A stretch of 64,000 nt of DNA from Actinobacteria bacterium IMCC26077 (GTDB taxonomy: Bacteria; Actinomycetota; Actinomycetes; Nanopelagicales; Nanopelagicaceae), in the NCBI GenBank assembly GCA_002284915.1, contig CP015606.1:1240001-1304000 (forward strand). Direction: 5' to 3'. The notes under the pieces were generated by a model, which saw only the letters and a list, made by a program, of their open reading frames with translations, did not search any database and was not told where the DNA came from. Every line of letters begins with the position of its first letter. Position 1 is the stretch's first letter. The translations under genes were made by a program, and so were the position numbers. This document shows positions 36,360-48,546 of this stretch, piece after piece.

Positions 36360-37039
36360 GTCGTGACAAATTTACGCAATTCACTAAATTTGGATGGGCC
36401 TATCCCAGCGACCTTCTGTAATTCGTCGATTGAGGTAAAACTTCCATTGGATGCGCGATACTCAACTATTCGTTTAGCCAGAACTGGACCGACTCCAGGC
36501 AGTCCATCTAATTCACTTGTCGAAGCGCGATTGATATTTAGCTTCCCACCCATACTGGCATTAGCTGGAAAATCTCCCCCAACTGCAGCTCCGGTGCCAG
36601 TTTCTGGATTCGTTCCCGCAACAAAAACTTGTTCTCCATCCTCGAGGAAACGAGCCAAATTGACCGATGATGTGCTCTGACCTTTGCGAACTCCGCCTGC
36701 TGACTTGATGGCATCGGCAACTCGTGCACCTAGCGGCAATTGGTAGATTCCCGGATTTACAACTTCACCCTGCACATCAACGACTAACGTTGAGAGTGGC
36801 GCACTGACGCTATTGCTCGGAGTGGGTTCTGTGGAGATAACCCTCGCATCGGGTCGAGCTTGCGCAGAGAGAAAAAGCGCCGAGGCAATTGCTACGGCAG
36901 CGAGTGCGACAAATAACAACGCTCGCTTATGTCCTGCGGAGAAGGAGAACTCGACTCCTTTCAGAGTAGCGGGCAACCTGAATCTTCCTTGTGATTGGGC
37001 ATTTATTCGCTCGATGATCTCTGACGCATTTGGGGGCAT
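36356..37039 (-). CDS. comEA: ComEA competence DNA receptor
   Basis: Membrane-anchored DNA-binding protein for transformation. The 227-residue protein has a cytoplasmic N-terminus, one transmembrane helix (ALLFVALAAVAIASALFL), a SLBB-like domain (VVDVQGEVVNPGIYQLPLG) and a C-terminal helix-hairpin-helix pair (LNINRASTSELDGLPGVGPVLA, LQKVAGIGPSKFSELRKFV in parts). TACGCT (37046-37051) ends 6 bases before the ATG, suggesting a leaderless comEA-comEC-holA message. Confidence 0.94.
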   Translation of the reverse strand: MPPNASEIIERINAQSQGRFRLPATLKGVEFSFSAGHKRALLFVALAAVAIASALFLSAQARPDARVISTEPTPSNSVSAPLSTLVVDVQGEVVNPGIYQLPLGARVADAIKSAGGVRKGQSTSSVNLARFLEDGEQVFVAGTNPETGTGAAVGGDFPANASMGGKLNINRASTSELDGLPGVGPVLAKRIVEYRASNGSFTSIDELQKVAGIGPSKFSELRKFVTT

Positions 37040-37114
37040 CTGCCCAGCGTAAATCTCACGTTCCTGCGAGGTTTTGGAATTTTCGAATTCTGTGGATGGC
37101 TAGCGGGGTGGGAG

Positions 37115-37957
37115 CTAAACGCGTGGTGCGACAACTACTGCAATCGCACCTGGACCGACGTGCGTGCCGACAACTGCGCCCACTTCGGTGATGATCACCT
37201 GCCCCACTCCTGAGATGACTTCACGAAGGTCTGCCGCGAACTTTTCCGCAAGTTCTGCCGCTCCCAAGTGGTGGATGGCAACGTCTACGGCGCGACTCTT
37301 CGTAGCTTCCAGCGCCATCTCTTCCAAACGCTTGATTGCCCCAGCTTGAGTTCGCACTCGCTCTTGTGCAACTACGTGTCCATCATCGACCGTGAGGATA
37401 GGTTTAATGGCCAGCGCCGTAGCTAAGAGTGAAGCGCCGCGACTAATTCGGCCACTACGTCGCAAGTTCTCAAGTTTTGCGACGGAGAAAAAGATGCTCG
37501 TCGCCGCGATTCGCCGCTGCGCTAGAGCAACAACTTCAATTCCACTCATTCCCTCATCCGCAGCTAATGCAGCAGCGATTACGCCATATCCCATCGCCAT
37601 GCCCACGGTTCGAGAATCGACGACATGCACTGGCACTGAGGCGCCTTGCGCGGCGAGCCTCGCCGCCTCACTAGTGCCAGACATTGAAGACGAGATGTGA
37701 ATACTGACAATCTCCTTAGCGCCAGCAGCTGCTAGTTTCTCGTAGAGAGCAGAGAATCGCTCAGGGCTCGGTCGCGATGTGGTGGCTAATTCTCCTCGAC
37801 GGAGCGCTTCTAATACTTCAACAGCATGTGGATCGGCTTCGTCATAGACTGCATCGTTCCACTGGACATTGAGCGGAACGACTGAAATACCGTACTTCTT
37901 CGATAGCTCCGGAGGAATATAAGCAGTTGAATCGGTAACGACTGCCACTTGCGCCAT
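37115..37957 (-). CDS. DegV family fatty-acid-binding protein
   Basis: A 280-residue DegV protein, a fold that binds a single fatty acid. The N-terminus VAVVTDSTAYIPPELSKKY and the HISSSMSGTSEAARLAA ligand-carboxylate region are diagnostic. In the FakAB system such proteins present fatty acids to the kinase; a FakA-like gene lies at 9580-11151 here. A GAGGGGAG ribosome site precedes the ATG. It lies between leuS and comEA. Confidence 0.92.
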   Translation of the reverse strand: MAQVAVVTDSTAYIPPELSKKYGISVVPLNVQWNDAVYDEADPHAVEVLEALRRGELATTSRPSPERFSALYEKLAAAGAKEIVSIHISSSMSGTSEAARLAAQGASVPVHVVDSRTVGMAMGYGVIAAALAADEGMSGIEVVALAQRRIAATSIFFSVAKLENLRRSGRISRGASLLATALAIKPILTVDDGHVVAQERVRTQAGAIKRLEEMALEATKSRAVDVAIHHLGAAELAEKFAADLREVISGVGQVIITEVGAVVGTHVGPGAIAVVVAPRV

Positions 37958-38004
37958 TACCGCTCCCCTCTAATTCATTTTCCTCGTATTACTCGTCGAT
38001 TCAT

Positions 38005-40479
38005 TTACTCTTGGATAACTATATTGACAAGCTTCGGCGCGCGCGCGATGACTTTCACAACCTTCTTACCTGCTAATACTTCTCGAATCGCAGGTTCTGC
38101 CAGTGCGATTTCCTCAAATTGTGCATCGGTAATCTCGGGGTCAATCTCAATTCGCGCTTTTATCTTGCCATTAATTTGAACTACGGCAGTCACGCTCTCT
38201 GCTTTGACTAATTCTGGATTCACATTTGGCCACCCCGCGAGTGCAACGCTTGGTTGATGGCCAAGTCGCTCCCACATCTCCTCTGCAGTAAAGGGGGCAA
38301 CGAGCGAGAGCATAATCGCGACGGCTTCAGCGGCTTCGCGCACCGCTGGGTCTGCAGCGCCACATCCACTATCAATCGCCTTTCGCGTTGCATTGACTAG
38401 CTCCATCATTCGTGCGACCGCAACATTGAATCTAAATGACTCAACAGCGAATGCGCCATCATGAAGCGCTTTATGTGTTACTCGTCGGAGCGAGAGATCG
38501 CCGGTTGCGAAATCAACTCCAGGTTGTGAAGTGACATCACCAGCTAGACGCCAGGCTCGGGAGAGGAATTTGACCGATCCCGATGGCGAGACATCAGCCC
38601 AATCAACATCATCTTCTGGAGGTCCTGCAAAGACCATCGTCAATCGGATTGCATCAACGCCATGATTGGCTAACTCGTCGGAGAGACGGACCAAGTTCCC
38701 ACGGCTCTTGCTCATCGCCGATCCATCCATGACGACCATCCCCTGATTGAGTAAGCGGGTAAATGGTTCGGTGAAATCTAGAAGTCCCATGTCATGGAGC
38801 GCCTTGGTAAAAAATCGGCTGTAAAGCAGGTGCAAGATGGCGTGGGTTACCCCACCGACATATTGATCTACAGGTAGCCAGGTTTTTACATCAGCTTCGT
38901 TGAACGCGCGCGCACTCTCATGAGGACTTGCATACCGTAAGAAATACCACGAGGAATCTACGAAGGTATCCATCGTGTCTGCATCGCGTTGAGCTACTGC
39001 CCCACAACGTGGGCACGGAACATTGATCCAATCCGTCGCAGCTCCTAACGGAGATTTCCCCTTAGGAGATAGATCAAGACTTCCAGCTGGAGGGAGTTTT
39101 ACAGGGAGTTCGCTCTCAGGGACGGGAACTTCGCCGCACTTCTCACAATGCACGATGGGGATTGGGGTGCCCCAGTATCTCTGACGAGAGATGAGCCAAT
39201 CACGAAGTCGATAATTTCGCGCTGCTTTACCTAGTCCATCGCGCTCAAGTTGCTTGATGATGCTTGCGATTGCGCCCTCTTTATTCATTCCGTTCAGTGG
39301 GCCCGAGTTGATGAGCGTGCCATCGCCACTGGTTGCGATTCCAGTCGAAGCTGGATCCTCTTCACTCGTCTCCACAACAACTCGCACTGGAAGCTTCATT
39401 GCCATCGCGAAATCTAAGTCACGTTGGTCATGCGCCGGCACGGCCATGATTGCACCAGTGCCATAGTCAGCAAGCACATAATCACTCGCCCAGATCGGCA
39501 ATTTCTCTCCATTGACTGGATTGATAGCGAAGCGCTCCAAAAAGATGCCAGTTTTTGGTCGATCCGTTGCGAGTCGATCGATATCGCTAGCGGACTTCAC
39601 GCTTTCAAGATATTCATGGAATCGGCGTGCAACATCGGGCGTGCTCGATGATGCTAATTCCTCGGCTAATGGACTATCTGCAGCAACAACGAAGAAGGTG
39701 GCGCCAAAGAGCGTGTCTGGGCGGGTGGTATAGATAGTCACTGGATCGCTCTTGCCCTCGATGACGAATTGGACATTTGCGCCGGTAGAGCGTCCAATCC
39801 AATTTCGTTGCATCGTCAGGACTTTCTCTGGCCACTTACCTTCGAGCTGTGCCATGTCATCAAGGAGACGATCGGCATACTCAGTGATTTTGAAGTACCA
39901 CTGGTTTAATTTCTTCTTCGTTACTTGAGTGTCACATCGCTCGCAAAGTCCTGCGACTACCTGCTCGTTAGCAAGAACAGTCTGGCAACTTGGACACCAA
40001 TTGACGGCAAAATCCTTTCGGTATGCCAATCCGTTCTCATATAGTTTGAGGAAGATCCATTGATTCCACTTGTAGTACTCGGGATCACAGGTGTTAAAAG
40101 TACGATCCCAATCGAATGAACATGCAAATCTACGCATCGATGCCTTTTGGACTGCGATGTTCTCGTATGTCCACGCTGCTGGATCGACGCCACGTTTAAT
40201 CGCCGCATTCTCCGCCGGTAACCCAAATGCATCCCAGCCAATCGGGTGCATCACGTTGAAACCCTTTTGCACCCAATATCGAGCGATCACATCGCCGAGC
40301 GCGTACGCCTCGGCATGGCCCATATGTAGGTCGCCCGATGGGTAGGGAAACATATCTAAGACATATTTCTTGGGGCGATTATCGTCGGGGCGACCAGAGC
40401 GGAAGGGAGCAATCTCGTCCCACACGGGCAGCCATTTCTCCTGGACTGCCTGGATGTCGTAGCTATCTCGCTCCTGCAT
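38005..40479 (-). CDS. leuS: Leucyl-tRNA synthetase
   Basis: Class I synthetase with editing domain. The 824-residue protein has [21 protein letters not shown] (HIGH variant HMGH), the CP1 editing domain ([34 protein letters not shown]), zinc-type cysteines in [10 protein letters not shown] and CPRCGAV, and the KMSKS-like MSKSRGN. The ATG is 6 bases after TACCCT. Complete and normal. Confidence 0.97.
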   Translation of the reverse strand: MQERDSYDIQAVQEKWLPVWDEIAPFRSGRPDDNRPKKYVLDMFPYPSGDLHMGHAEAYALGDVIARYWVQKGFNVMHPIGWDAFGLPAENAAIKRGVDPAAWTYENIAVQKASMRRFACSFDWDRTFNTCDPEYYKWNQWIFLKLYENGLAYRKDFAVNWCPSCQTVLANEQVVAGLCERCDTQVTKKKLNQWYFKITEYADRLLDDMAQLEGKWPEKVLTMQRNWIGRSTGANVQFVIEGKSDPVTIYTTRPDTLFGATFFVVAADSPLAEELASSSTPDVARRFHEYLESVKSASDIDRLATDRPKTGIFLERFAINPVNGEKLPIWASDYVLADYGTGAIMAVPAHDQRDLDFAMAMKLPVRVVVETSEEDPASTGIATSGDGTLINSGPLNGMNKEGAIASIIKQLERDGLGKAARNYRLRDWLISRQRYWGTPIPIVHCEKCGEVPVPESELPVKLPPAGSLDLSPKGKSPLGAATDWINVPCPRCGAVAQRDADTMDTFVDSSWYFLRYASPHESARAFNEADVKTWLPVDQYVGGVTHAILHLLYSRFFTKALHDMGLLDFTEPFTRLLNQGMVVMDGSAMSKSRGNLVRLSDELANHGVDAIRLTMVFAGPPEDDVDWADVSPSGSVKFLSRAWRLAGDVTSQPGVDFATGDLSLRRVTHKALHDGAFAVESFRFNVAVARMMELVNATRKAIDSGCGAADPAVREAAEAVAIMLSLVAPFTAEEMWERLGHQPSVALAGWPNVNPELVKAESVTAVVQINGKIKARIEIDPEITDAQFEEIALAEPAIREVLAGKKVVKVIARAPKLVNIVIQE

Positions 40480-40485
40480 GCGCTA

Positions 40486-40491
40486 AGGGTA
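40486..40491 (-). promoter_or_regulatory. Candidate -10 box for leaderless leuS transcript
   Basis: TACCCT ending 6 bases before the leuS ATG, with no ribosome-binding sequence between. It uses the same hexamer as ddl. It lies in the 31-base gap after the SDR gene. Confidence 0.45.
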
Positions 40492-40510
40492 CCGGTTACT
40501 CAACTTCGAA

Positions 40511-41464
40511 TTAACTCCAGGATGAGCCGGTCAGTTCGCAGCTAATGTCCCAAAGTCGCTCAGCCAATGATTGATCATAAGCGGCGCTACTTGCACGGGT
40601 GAGTTTGGGGTAACCCCGCATCTCCAAGAATCCATCAGGTCCGAGATAACTTCCACTCGGCAGCTCTGGAAAAGTTGCGGCACAGAGAATCGGAAGCGCA
40701 CCCTGCTTCGCGCTCTGCGCAAAGAGCGTGTTCACAACATTACTGCCGCGCTCCATGAGTGGTTGGTTCTTCATCTGGGCGCCAACAGCTTGCAAGTTTG
40801 TCGCCGACCAACCTGGGTGCGCTGCCATCGGTTCGATTCGCTTACCACCCGGCAACTTGCCCTGCGAAGATAACCGATGTAGTTGGAGTGTGAAAAGTAA
40901 ATTGGCGAGCTTGCTCCGTCCATAAGCGCTCCAGGGTTGATATTCCCCTCGACCTAAACATTGATCGATAATCTTCTCAGCTTGAAAAGAACCCATTCGA
41001 TGTGCCTGGCTAGACACGTTGACTAGTCGCGCGCCCTCCGTAAGCAGCGGGAAGAGCGCAGCTGCAAATGCAAAATGACCTAGATGATTAGTGCCCATTT
41101 GTAATTCAAATCCATCTTCAGTGTGTCGCAATGGAGTTGCCATGACTCCTGCGTTGAGAATCAAAATATCAATCGCCTGAGAGCGCTCTATCAATGTTGT
41201 TGCTGCGCTCTTAACGCTCTTAAGGCTCGTTAGATCAAGAGGAAGGAGGTCGATAGATCCCGATGCACCTACTTTGAGCTGTGGGATAAGCGCTGAAGTC
41301 TTTTCAAGATTACGAACAGCCATCGTGACATCTGCACCTGCTGCAACACAGGCGCGGGCAACTTCGAGACCAAGACCACTGCTTGCGCCAGTGACTACAA
41401 CATGTTTGCCGACTAATGATGGAGGCTTTCGCCATTGTTTGGGAATTGTCGGAGGAGTTGCCAC
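40511..41464 (-). CDS. Short-chain dehydrogenase/reductase
   Basis: NAD(P)-dependent oxidoreductase of 317 residues with the Rossmann VVVTGASSGLGLEVARA, LNAGVMATP and catalytic YGRSKLANLL (YxxxK), resembling retinol-dehydrogenase/WWOX-like SDRs common in actinobacteria. The GTG at 41464 is the only usable start before the Rossmann motif. It begins two bases after the mature 3' base of tRNA-Ala, leaving no room for a promoter or leader. Substrate unknown. Confidence 0.88.
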   Translation of the reverse strand: MATPPTIPKQWRKPPSLVGKHVVVTGASSGLGLEVARACVAAGADVTMAVRNLEKTSALIPQLKVGASGSIDLLPLDLTSLKSVKSAATTLIERSQAIDILILNAGVMATPLRHTEDGFELQMGTNHLGHFAFAAALFPLLTEGARLVNVSSQAHRMGSFQAEKIIDQCLGRGEYQPWSAYGRSKLANLLFTLQLHRLSSQGKLPGGKRIEPMAAHPGWSATNLQAVGAQMKNQPLMERGSNVVNTLFAQSAKQGALPILCAATFPELPSGSYLGPDGFLEMRGYPKLTRASSAAYDQSLAERLWDISCELTGSSWS

Positions 41465-41465
41465 G

Positions 41466-41538
41466 TGGAGCTGAGGGGACTTGAACCCCTGACCCCCTGC
41501 ATGCCATGCAGGTGCGCTACCAGCTGCGCCACAGCCCC
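41466..41538 (-). tRNA. tRNA-Ala (anticodon GGC)
   Basis: A 73-base cloverleaf: acceptor GGGGCTG / CAGCTCC, D arm GCGCAGCTGGTAGCGC, anticodon stem CCTGC/GCAGG around ATGGCAT, T loop TTCAAGT. Discriminator A; CCA is not encoded. The base after the discriminator is C, followed directly by the GTG of the SDR gene. A TAGAGT box lies 11 bases upstream. Confidence 0.96.
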
Positions 41539-41574
41539 GAACTCGGAGAACTCTAGCGCAAACTCACGCGCTCG

Positions 41575-42216
41575 CTATTGGGAGGATTCCTGACCAAGAA
41601 TCGGCTCGGGCAGGACGCCAGAATTGTGTTCGATTAATCGCCACCGAGCGTTGCGCTCTTCAACGATCGACCACGATGCATTGGCGAGTCCACCGATCGC
41701 GACCCAATCGCTTATTGCCAATCCCAAGAGCGCACCAATTGCTCCACGCGCTGCACCACCATGTGTAACCACTAACAAAGTCTCGCCCGATTGCCGCTCA
41801 CTTAATCCGCGTTCGATAGCAGCCATCATTCTCTTGACAACGTCGCTACGTCGTTCGCCATCACCGCCTGCCGGCAAATCGTCTCCGGCAAACCAGCGCG
41901 CAAGGTTCTCGCCATCGCTCGCTTCGATATCAGGGCCAGTACGCCCCTCCCAACTGCCACAGTGGGTCTCTCGCAGTTGCGGATCTGCGACTACTTTTAA
42001 TTGTTTGACCGCGGCTACCGCAGCTGCTGTTTCGTAGGCTCGCTGGAGATCGCTTGAGATGATGTGATCGATATCTTGTGTGCTTAGAATCGATGCCGCC
42101 CGTGCAACTTGAGCGCGACCCACTGCATTGAGCGGAATATCTGTGTGGCCTTGGAATCTATTCTCAACATTCCAATCGGTTTGGCCGTGTCGCATGATGA
42201 TCAGACGCTTACTCAT
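41575..42216 (-). CDS. Histidine phosphatase (GpgP/phosphoglycerate-mutase-like)
   Basis: A 213-residue phosphatase of the RHG superfamily with the catalytic IMRHGQTDWN at residues 6-15, an R-x-x-E/E region SDLQRAYETA, and the second histidine in VVTHGGAARG. The order nadD-rsfS-this gene matches Rv2421c-Rv2420c-Rv2419c, where Rv2419c (GpgP) dephosphorylates glucosyl-3-phosphoglycerate for methylglucose polysaccharide synthesis. Whether that substrate applies here is inference; a general phosphatase is also possible. Confidence 0.88.
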   Translation of the reverse strand: MSKRLIIMRHGQTDWNVENRFQGHTDIPLNAVGRAQVARAASILSTQDIDHIISSDLQRAYETAAAVAAVKQLKVVADPQLRETHCGSWEGRTGPDIEASDGENLARWFAGDDLPAGGDGERRSDVVKRMMAAIERGLSERQSGETLLVVTHGGAARGAIGALLGLAISDWVAIGGLANASWSIVEERNARWRLIEHNSGVLPEPILGQESSQ

Positions 42217-42222
42217 GCTTGC

Positions 42223-42591
42223 TCACTGCCCTCCCAATTGCAATGGAATCTTTGGGCAATCACTCCACAATCTCTCGAGCGCGTAGTAAGTGCGAACCTC
42301 AGGATGCTGAATGTGTACGATCAAATCGCCATAATCCAAAAGAATCCATTGAGAAGAGCCACCAGTACCTTCGCGGTGGATCGGTTTCTCCCCCACCTTC
42401 TGTAACTGCATTTGAATCTCCGTGGAAATAGCCTCAAGTTGGGGGTCGTTCGCTCCCGTAACGATGAGGAAGACATCGGCGAGGATTCCTTGGTTCGATA
42501 GATCCAGCGCAACGATATCTCTTGCCAACTTCTCTTCCGCTGCAGCAACTGCTCGTTGGGTCAGCGAGATCGTCTCAGGTTTAAGCGCCAT
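42223..42591 (-). CDS. rsfS: Ribosomal silencing factor RsfS
   Basis: Binds L14 and blocks subunit joining during starvation. The ATG at 42591 (MALKPETISL) gives 122 residues with the DUF143 core ALDLSNQGILADVFLIVTGAND and WILLDYGDLIVHIQHPEVRTYYALERLW in parts. A longer open frame upstream runs through nadD in another frame and is rejected. It overlaps the end of nadD by 11 bases. Confidence 0.95.
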   Translation of the reverse strand: MALKPETISLTQRAVAAAEEKLARDIVALDLSNQGILADVFLIVTGANDPQLEAISTEIQMQLQKVGEKPIHREGTGGSSQWILLDYGDLIVHIQHPEVRTYYALERLWSDCPKIPLQLGGQ

Positions 42592-43174
42592 AAATCTGCC
42601 GAACATCATCAACAATCTCTGTAGGAACGAATTGCGATAAATCTGCGTCAGTGCGAGCCGCTTCCCGAATCTCAGTTGAAGAGATTGTAAACATCTCGGA
42701 CTCGATGATTCGCACGTGTGCTCCCGGAACGCGTTGAAGTTCGACACCTGGACGAATTGCTACGACGATATCAATCAATTTCACAAGCTCTTCGTGCTCC
42801 CTCCATGTTGGGATTCCATTGAAAGCATCGCTCCCCAGAAGAAGTACAAAATGATCGAGTGGCTGTGCACTCATGAATTCACGAACCGAGTCAATGGTGA
42901 AAGTTGGTCCACTTCGCTCAATTTCACGAGTAGAGAGTTCGAAGTGCTCGTGTGGTGCGATTGCCTTAGCGACCATTCGCGCCCTTGCTAGCGCGCTTGC
43001 CGTAATGGAAGAACTCTTTTGCCAAGGAGAGCCTGCTGGAATAAAGATAACTTTCTGCGCAATCTTCTTGGTAATAACTTCGCTGGCTAAGTGGAGGTGG
43101 CCCCGGTGAATGGGGTCGAATGTCCCGCCATAGAGCGCTATCGGAAGGGTGGGCTCGAGAACAGAAGAGTGAAT
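42581..43174 (-). CDS. nadD: Nicotinate-nucleotide adenylyltransferase with apparent ATT start
   Basis: Adenylates nicotinate mononucleotide in NAD synthesis. The frame contains LPIALYGGTFDPIHRGHLHLAS, the canonical nucleotidyltransferase entry, and the late MFTISSTEIREAAR. No ATG, GTG or TTG exists between the upstream in-frame stop and this motif; the first ATG in frame lies 66 codons in and would remove the active site. An ATT (43174) overlaps the stop of the 39-residue gene as TAATT and has AAGGA six bases upstream, giving 197 residues, a normal family length. A sequencing change of ATG to ATT cannot be excluded. Confidence 0.88.
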   Translation of the reverse strand: MHSSVLEPTLPIALYGGTFDPIHRGHLHLASEVITKKIAQKVIFIPAGSPWQKSSSITASALARARMVAKAIAPHEHFELSTREIERSGPTFTIDSVREFMSAQPLDHFVLLLGSDAFNGIPTWREHEELVKLIDIVVAIRPGVELQRVPGAHVRIIESEMFTISSTEIREAARTDADLSQFVPTEIVDDVRQIYGA

Positions 43175-43293
43175 TAGTGATCCTTATCGATTCGAAGTGC
43201 GAGATAGAGCAAGAAGGAGAGGATGGCGAAGGAAATCAAGCCAAAAAAGACCGGTGGGGCTGGAAGTTCGCGACCTTCGGAGAGAATCAACAT
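43174..43293 (-). CDS. Small single-pass membrane protein (39 residues)
   Basis: ATG 43293 to TAA 43174 encodes 39 residues: a short N-terminus MLILSEGRELPAPP, one hydrophobic helix (VFFGLISFAILSFLLYLA) and a charged tail (LRIDKDH). An AGGA lies 9 bases upstream. The LPxPPxxFG-helix layout is like the small membrane proteins encoded next to nadD in streptomycetes (from memory). Its stop overlaps the proposed nadD start. ligA lies upstream with a 14-base gap. Function unknown. Confidence 0.72.
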   Translation of the reverse strand: MLILSEGRELPAPPVFFGLISFAILSFLLYLALRIDKDH

Positions 43294-43307
43294 AGGAGCA
43301 TCCTAAT

Positions 43308-46389
<3,082 letters not shown>

Positions 46390-46393
<4 letters not shown>

Positions 46394-47568
46394 TTCGCAC
46401 CTGCAGCTCGAGCACGCACAACCACTTCTCCAATGACGGAGATGGCCCGATCTATCTCTGCCTCTGTTGTGGAGGGGCCGATCGAGAAGCGAATCGAGGA
46501 GCGAGCGATTTTCGGCGCCATCCCCATCGCTATAAGTACGTGGCTGGGTTGGGCAATCCCGGCGCTACATGCAGATCCCGTGGAGCATTGCACACCTTGA
46601 GCATCGAGCAGGAGCAAGAGCGCATCACCTTCGGCGCCGTCGAAGGTGAAATGTGCGATACCAGGGAGGGTGTTCGCACCGCCATTTAATCGAACATCGC
46701 TCACGGTTTGAGTGATTCCTGCAATCAAGCGCGCACGAAGTGATCTGATGCGTTCGCTATTTGAGTTCAACTTTGCCTGGGAAATCTCGGCTGCAGTGGC
46801 AAAAGCAGCGATTGCTGGCGTGTGCAAAGTACCGCTACGAACCTCGCGCTCTTGCCCGCCACCATGTAATAGTGGAGTCAGCTCCAAAGTCTTCTTCGCA
46901 ATCAACGCTGCAACACCTAACGGTCCACCAATCTTATGGCCGCTGATTGTCATCGCATCGACACCAAGATCTGCAAAATGAAGTGGAACCTTTCCAAAAC
47001 TCTGCACTGCGTCGGTATGGATAGGTATCTGATGCTCTCGAGCGATGTCAGCGAGCTCGGCAACTGGTTGGAGGGCGCCGACCTCGTTATTGGAATGCAT
47101 GAACGTTGCAAAGGAGATTGTTGCGCCATGTTCGCTCATGATTTCAGTGATGCTTTCGGGATTGATTACCCCGTTGACATCCACCTGCGCAAGATGAAGT
47201 TGAGCGCCGCTCTCACGCTCTAACCACTCCAGCGGATCCAAGATCGCATGATGTTCTACCGGCGAAGAGCTAATCCCAGTTTTCGCTTCACCATCATTTT
47301 GGGCCTGCCAGAACATCCCTTTGACTGCGAGATTATTCGCCTCTGTTCCCGACGCAGTGAAAATTACCTCTTGTGGTTTTGCGCCGACAGCAGCAGCAAT
47401 TCGCTCCCGAGATTCTTCGACGATTTTGCGAGCTCGGCGCCCGGCACCATGCAGGCTCGATGCATTTCCCACCGTTGCCGCTTCTTGGTACAGCACCTCG
47501 AGGGCCTCAGGAAGGATTGCAGTAGTGGCAGCGTTATCTAAATAGGCTGCCTTTTCCGAAACGCTCAC
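46390..47568 (-). CDS. iscS: Cysteine desulfurase (IscS/NifS type)
   Basis: PLP enzyme releasing sulfur from cysteine for tRNA thiolation and Fe-S clusters. The 392-residue protein has YLDNAATT, the PLP lysine in SGHKIGGPLG (K212) and the persulfide cysteine in TGSACSAG (C334). It starts at GTG 47568. TAGAAT ends 6 bases upstream of the start, giving a leaderless promoter. Coupled to mnmA. Confidence 0.95.
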
Positions 47569-47574
47569 CCTCTA

Positions 47575-47580
47575 ATTCTA
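47575..47580 (-). promoter_or_regulatory. Candidate -10 box for leaderless iscS transcript
   Basis: TAGAAT, 6 bases before the iscS GTG. The intervening TAGAGG could also serve as a weak ribosome site, so the call is not exclusive. It lies in the 27-base gap after etfA. Confidence 0.45.
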
Positions 47581-47595
47581 GGGTGCCAGGCAGAA

Positions 47596-48546
47596 TCAGC
47601 CTTTTCGCGCCTTAATCCCCGCAGTTGCCTGCGGTGCTACCGCGAATAGGTCGCCGACGACTCCAAAATCAGCGATATCGAAGATGGGCGCCTCAGGATC
47701 TTTATTGACCACGACGATGGTTTTACTGGTTTGCATTCCAGCGCGATGTTGGATTGCTCCAGAGATTCCACATGCAATGTAGAGCTGAGGGCTAACTGTC
47801 TTACCGGTCTGCCCCACCTGATGAGAGTGTGGATACCAGCCGGCATCTGTTGCAGCGCGAGATGCGCCCACTGCCGCACCGAGCACATCTGCCAACTCTT
47901 CGATTGGCGCGAAGTTTCCATCTGTCCCTCGACCTCCAGAGACGATGATGTTCGCCTCAGAGAGCTCTGGACGTGCACCTCGTACTGCAGGTTCGCGCGC
48001 GGTGATCTTCGCAGTTATCGAGGCGCTTACTGGAATTGAATTGATATCTGCGCTCGCCGGCGCGGGAGCTGCCTCGATGGAATTAGGTCGGATGGTGACG
48101 ATTGCGCACCCCTTTGTCACTTGGGAGTGCACAACGGTCGAACCACCAAATACCGATTGCGTGGCGACGAGCTCCGAAGAGAGCGCAATAGCGTCAGTGA
48201 TGATTCCAGCCTCTAGTCGAACTGCGAGCCGACCGGCAATCTCCTTACCACGTGCAGTGGATGGCAGCAAGATTGCGCGAGGGTTCTTTGTCGATGCAAG
48301 ATCAGCGAGGGCGCGCGCAATAGCTGAACTAGGATGATTATTAATCTCACTTGATTCCAAGAGAGTTATTGACTTGGCGCCGAAATCGCTGAGCGTCGAC
48401 TTCGCCAATTCAAAATCTCCAGCGCTACCAGCGATGATTGCGTGTGGCTCACCGAGTGAGCGGGCAAGCGTGAGCAGTTCCGATGCAGTTTTTGCAACTG
48501 TGCCATTGCTGTGGTCGACAAAAACGAAGATATCGCTCCCGCTCAT
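47596..48546 (-). CDS. etfA: Electron transfer flavoprotein alpha subunit
   Basis: FAD-binding subunit of ETF, which carries electrons from acyl-CoA and other dehydrogenases. The 316-residue protein has the C-terminal FAD domain signature with VSGGRGTDGNF, VGASRAATDAGWYPHSHQVGQTGK in parts, and LYIACGISGAIQHRAGM, ending VGDLFAVAPQ. Its ATG overlaps the etfB stop as TGATG. The ETF oxidoreductase partner is not in the window. Confidence 0.95.
   Translation of the reverse strand: MSGSDIFVFVDHSNGTVAKTASELLTLARSLGEPHAIIAGSAGDFELAKSTLSDFGAKSITLLESSEINNHPSSAIARALADLASTKNPRAILLPSTARGKEIAGRLAVRLEAGIITDAIALSSELVATQSVFGGSTVVHSQVTKGCAIVTIRPNSIEAAPAPASADINSIPVSASITAKITAREPAVRGARPELSEANIIVSGGRGTDGNFAPIEELADVLGAAVGASRAATDAGWYPHSHQVGQTGKTVSPQLYIACGISGAIQHRAGMQTSKTIVVVNKDPEAPIFDIADFGVVGDLFAVAPQATAGIKARKG

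Noticed and set aside
42592-42747. Longer rsfS N-terminus of 52 extra residues
   Set aside because: This stretch is the nadD coding region in another frame; the ATG at 42591 begins the conserved RsfS domain.
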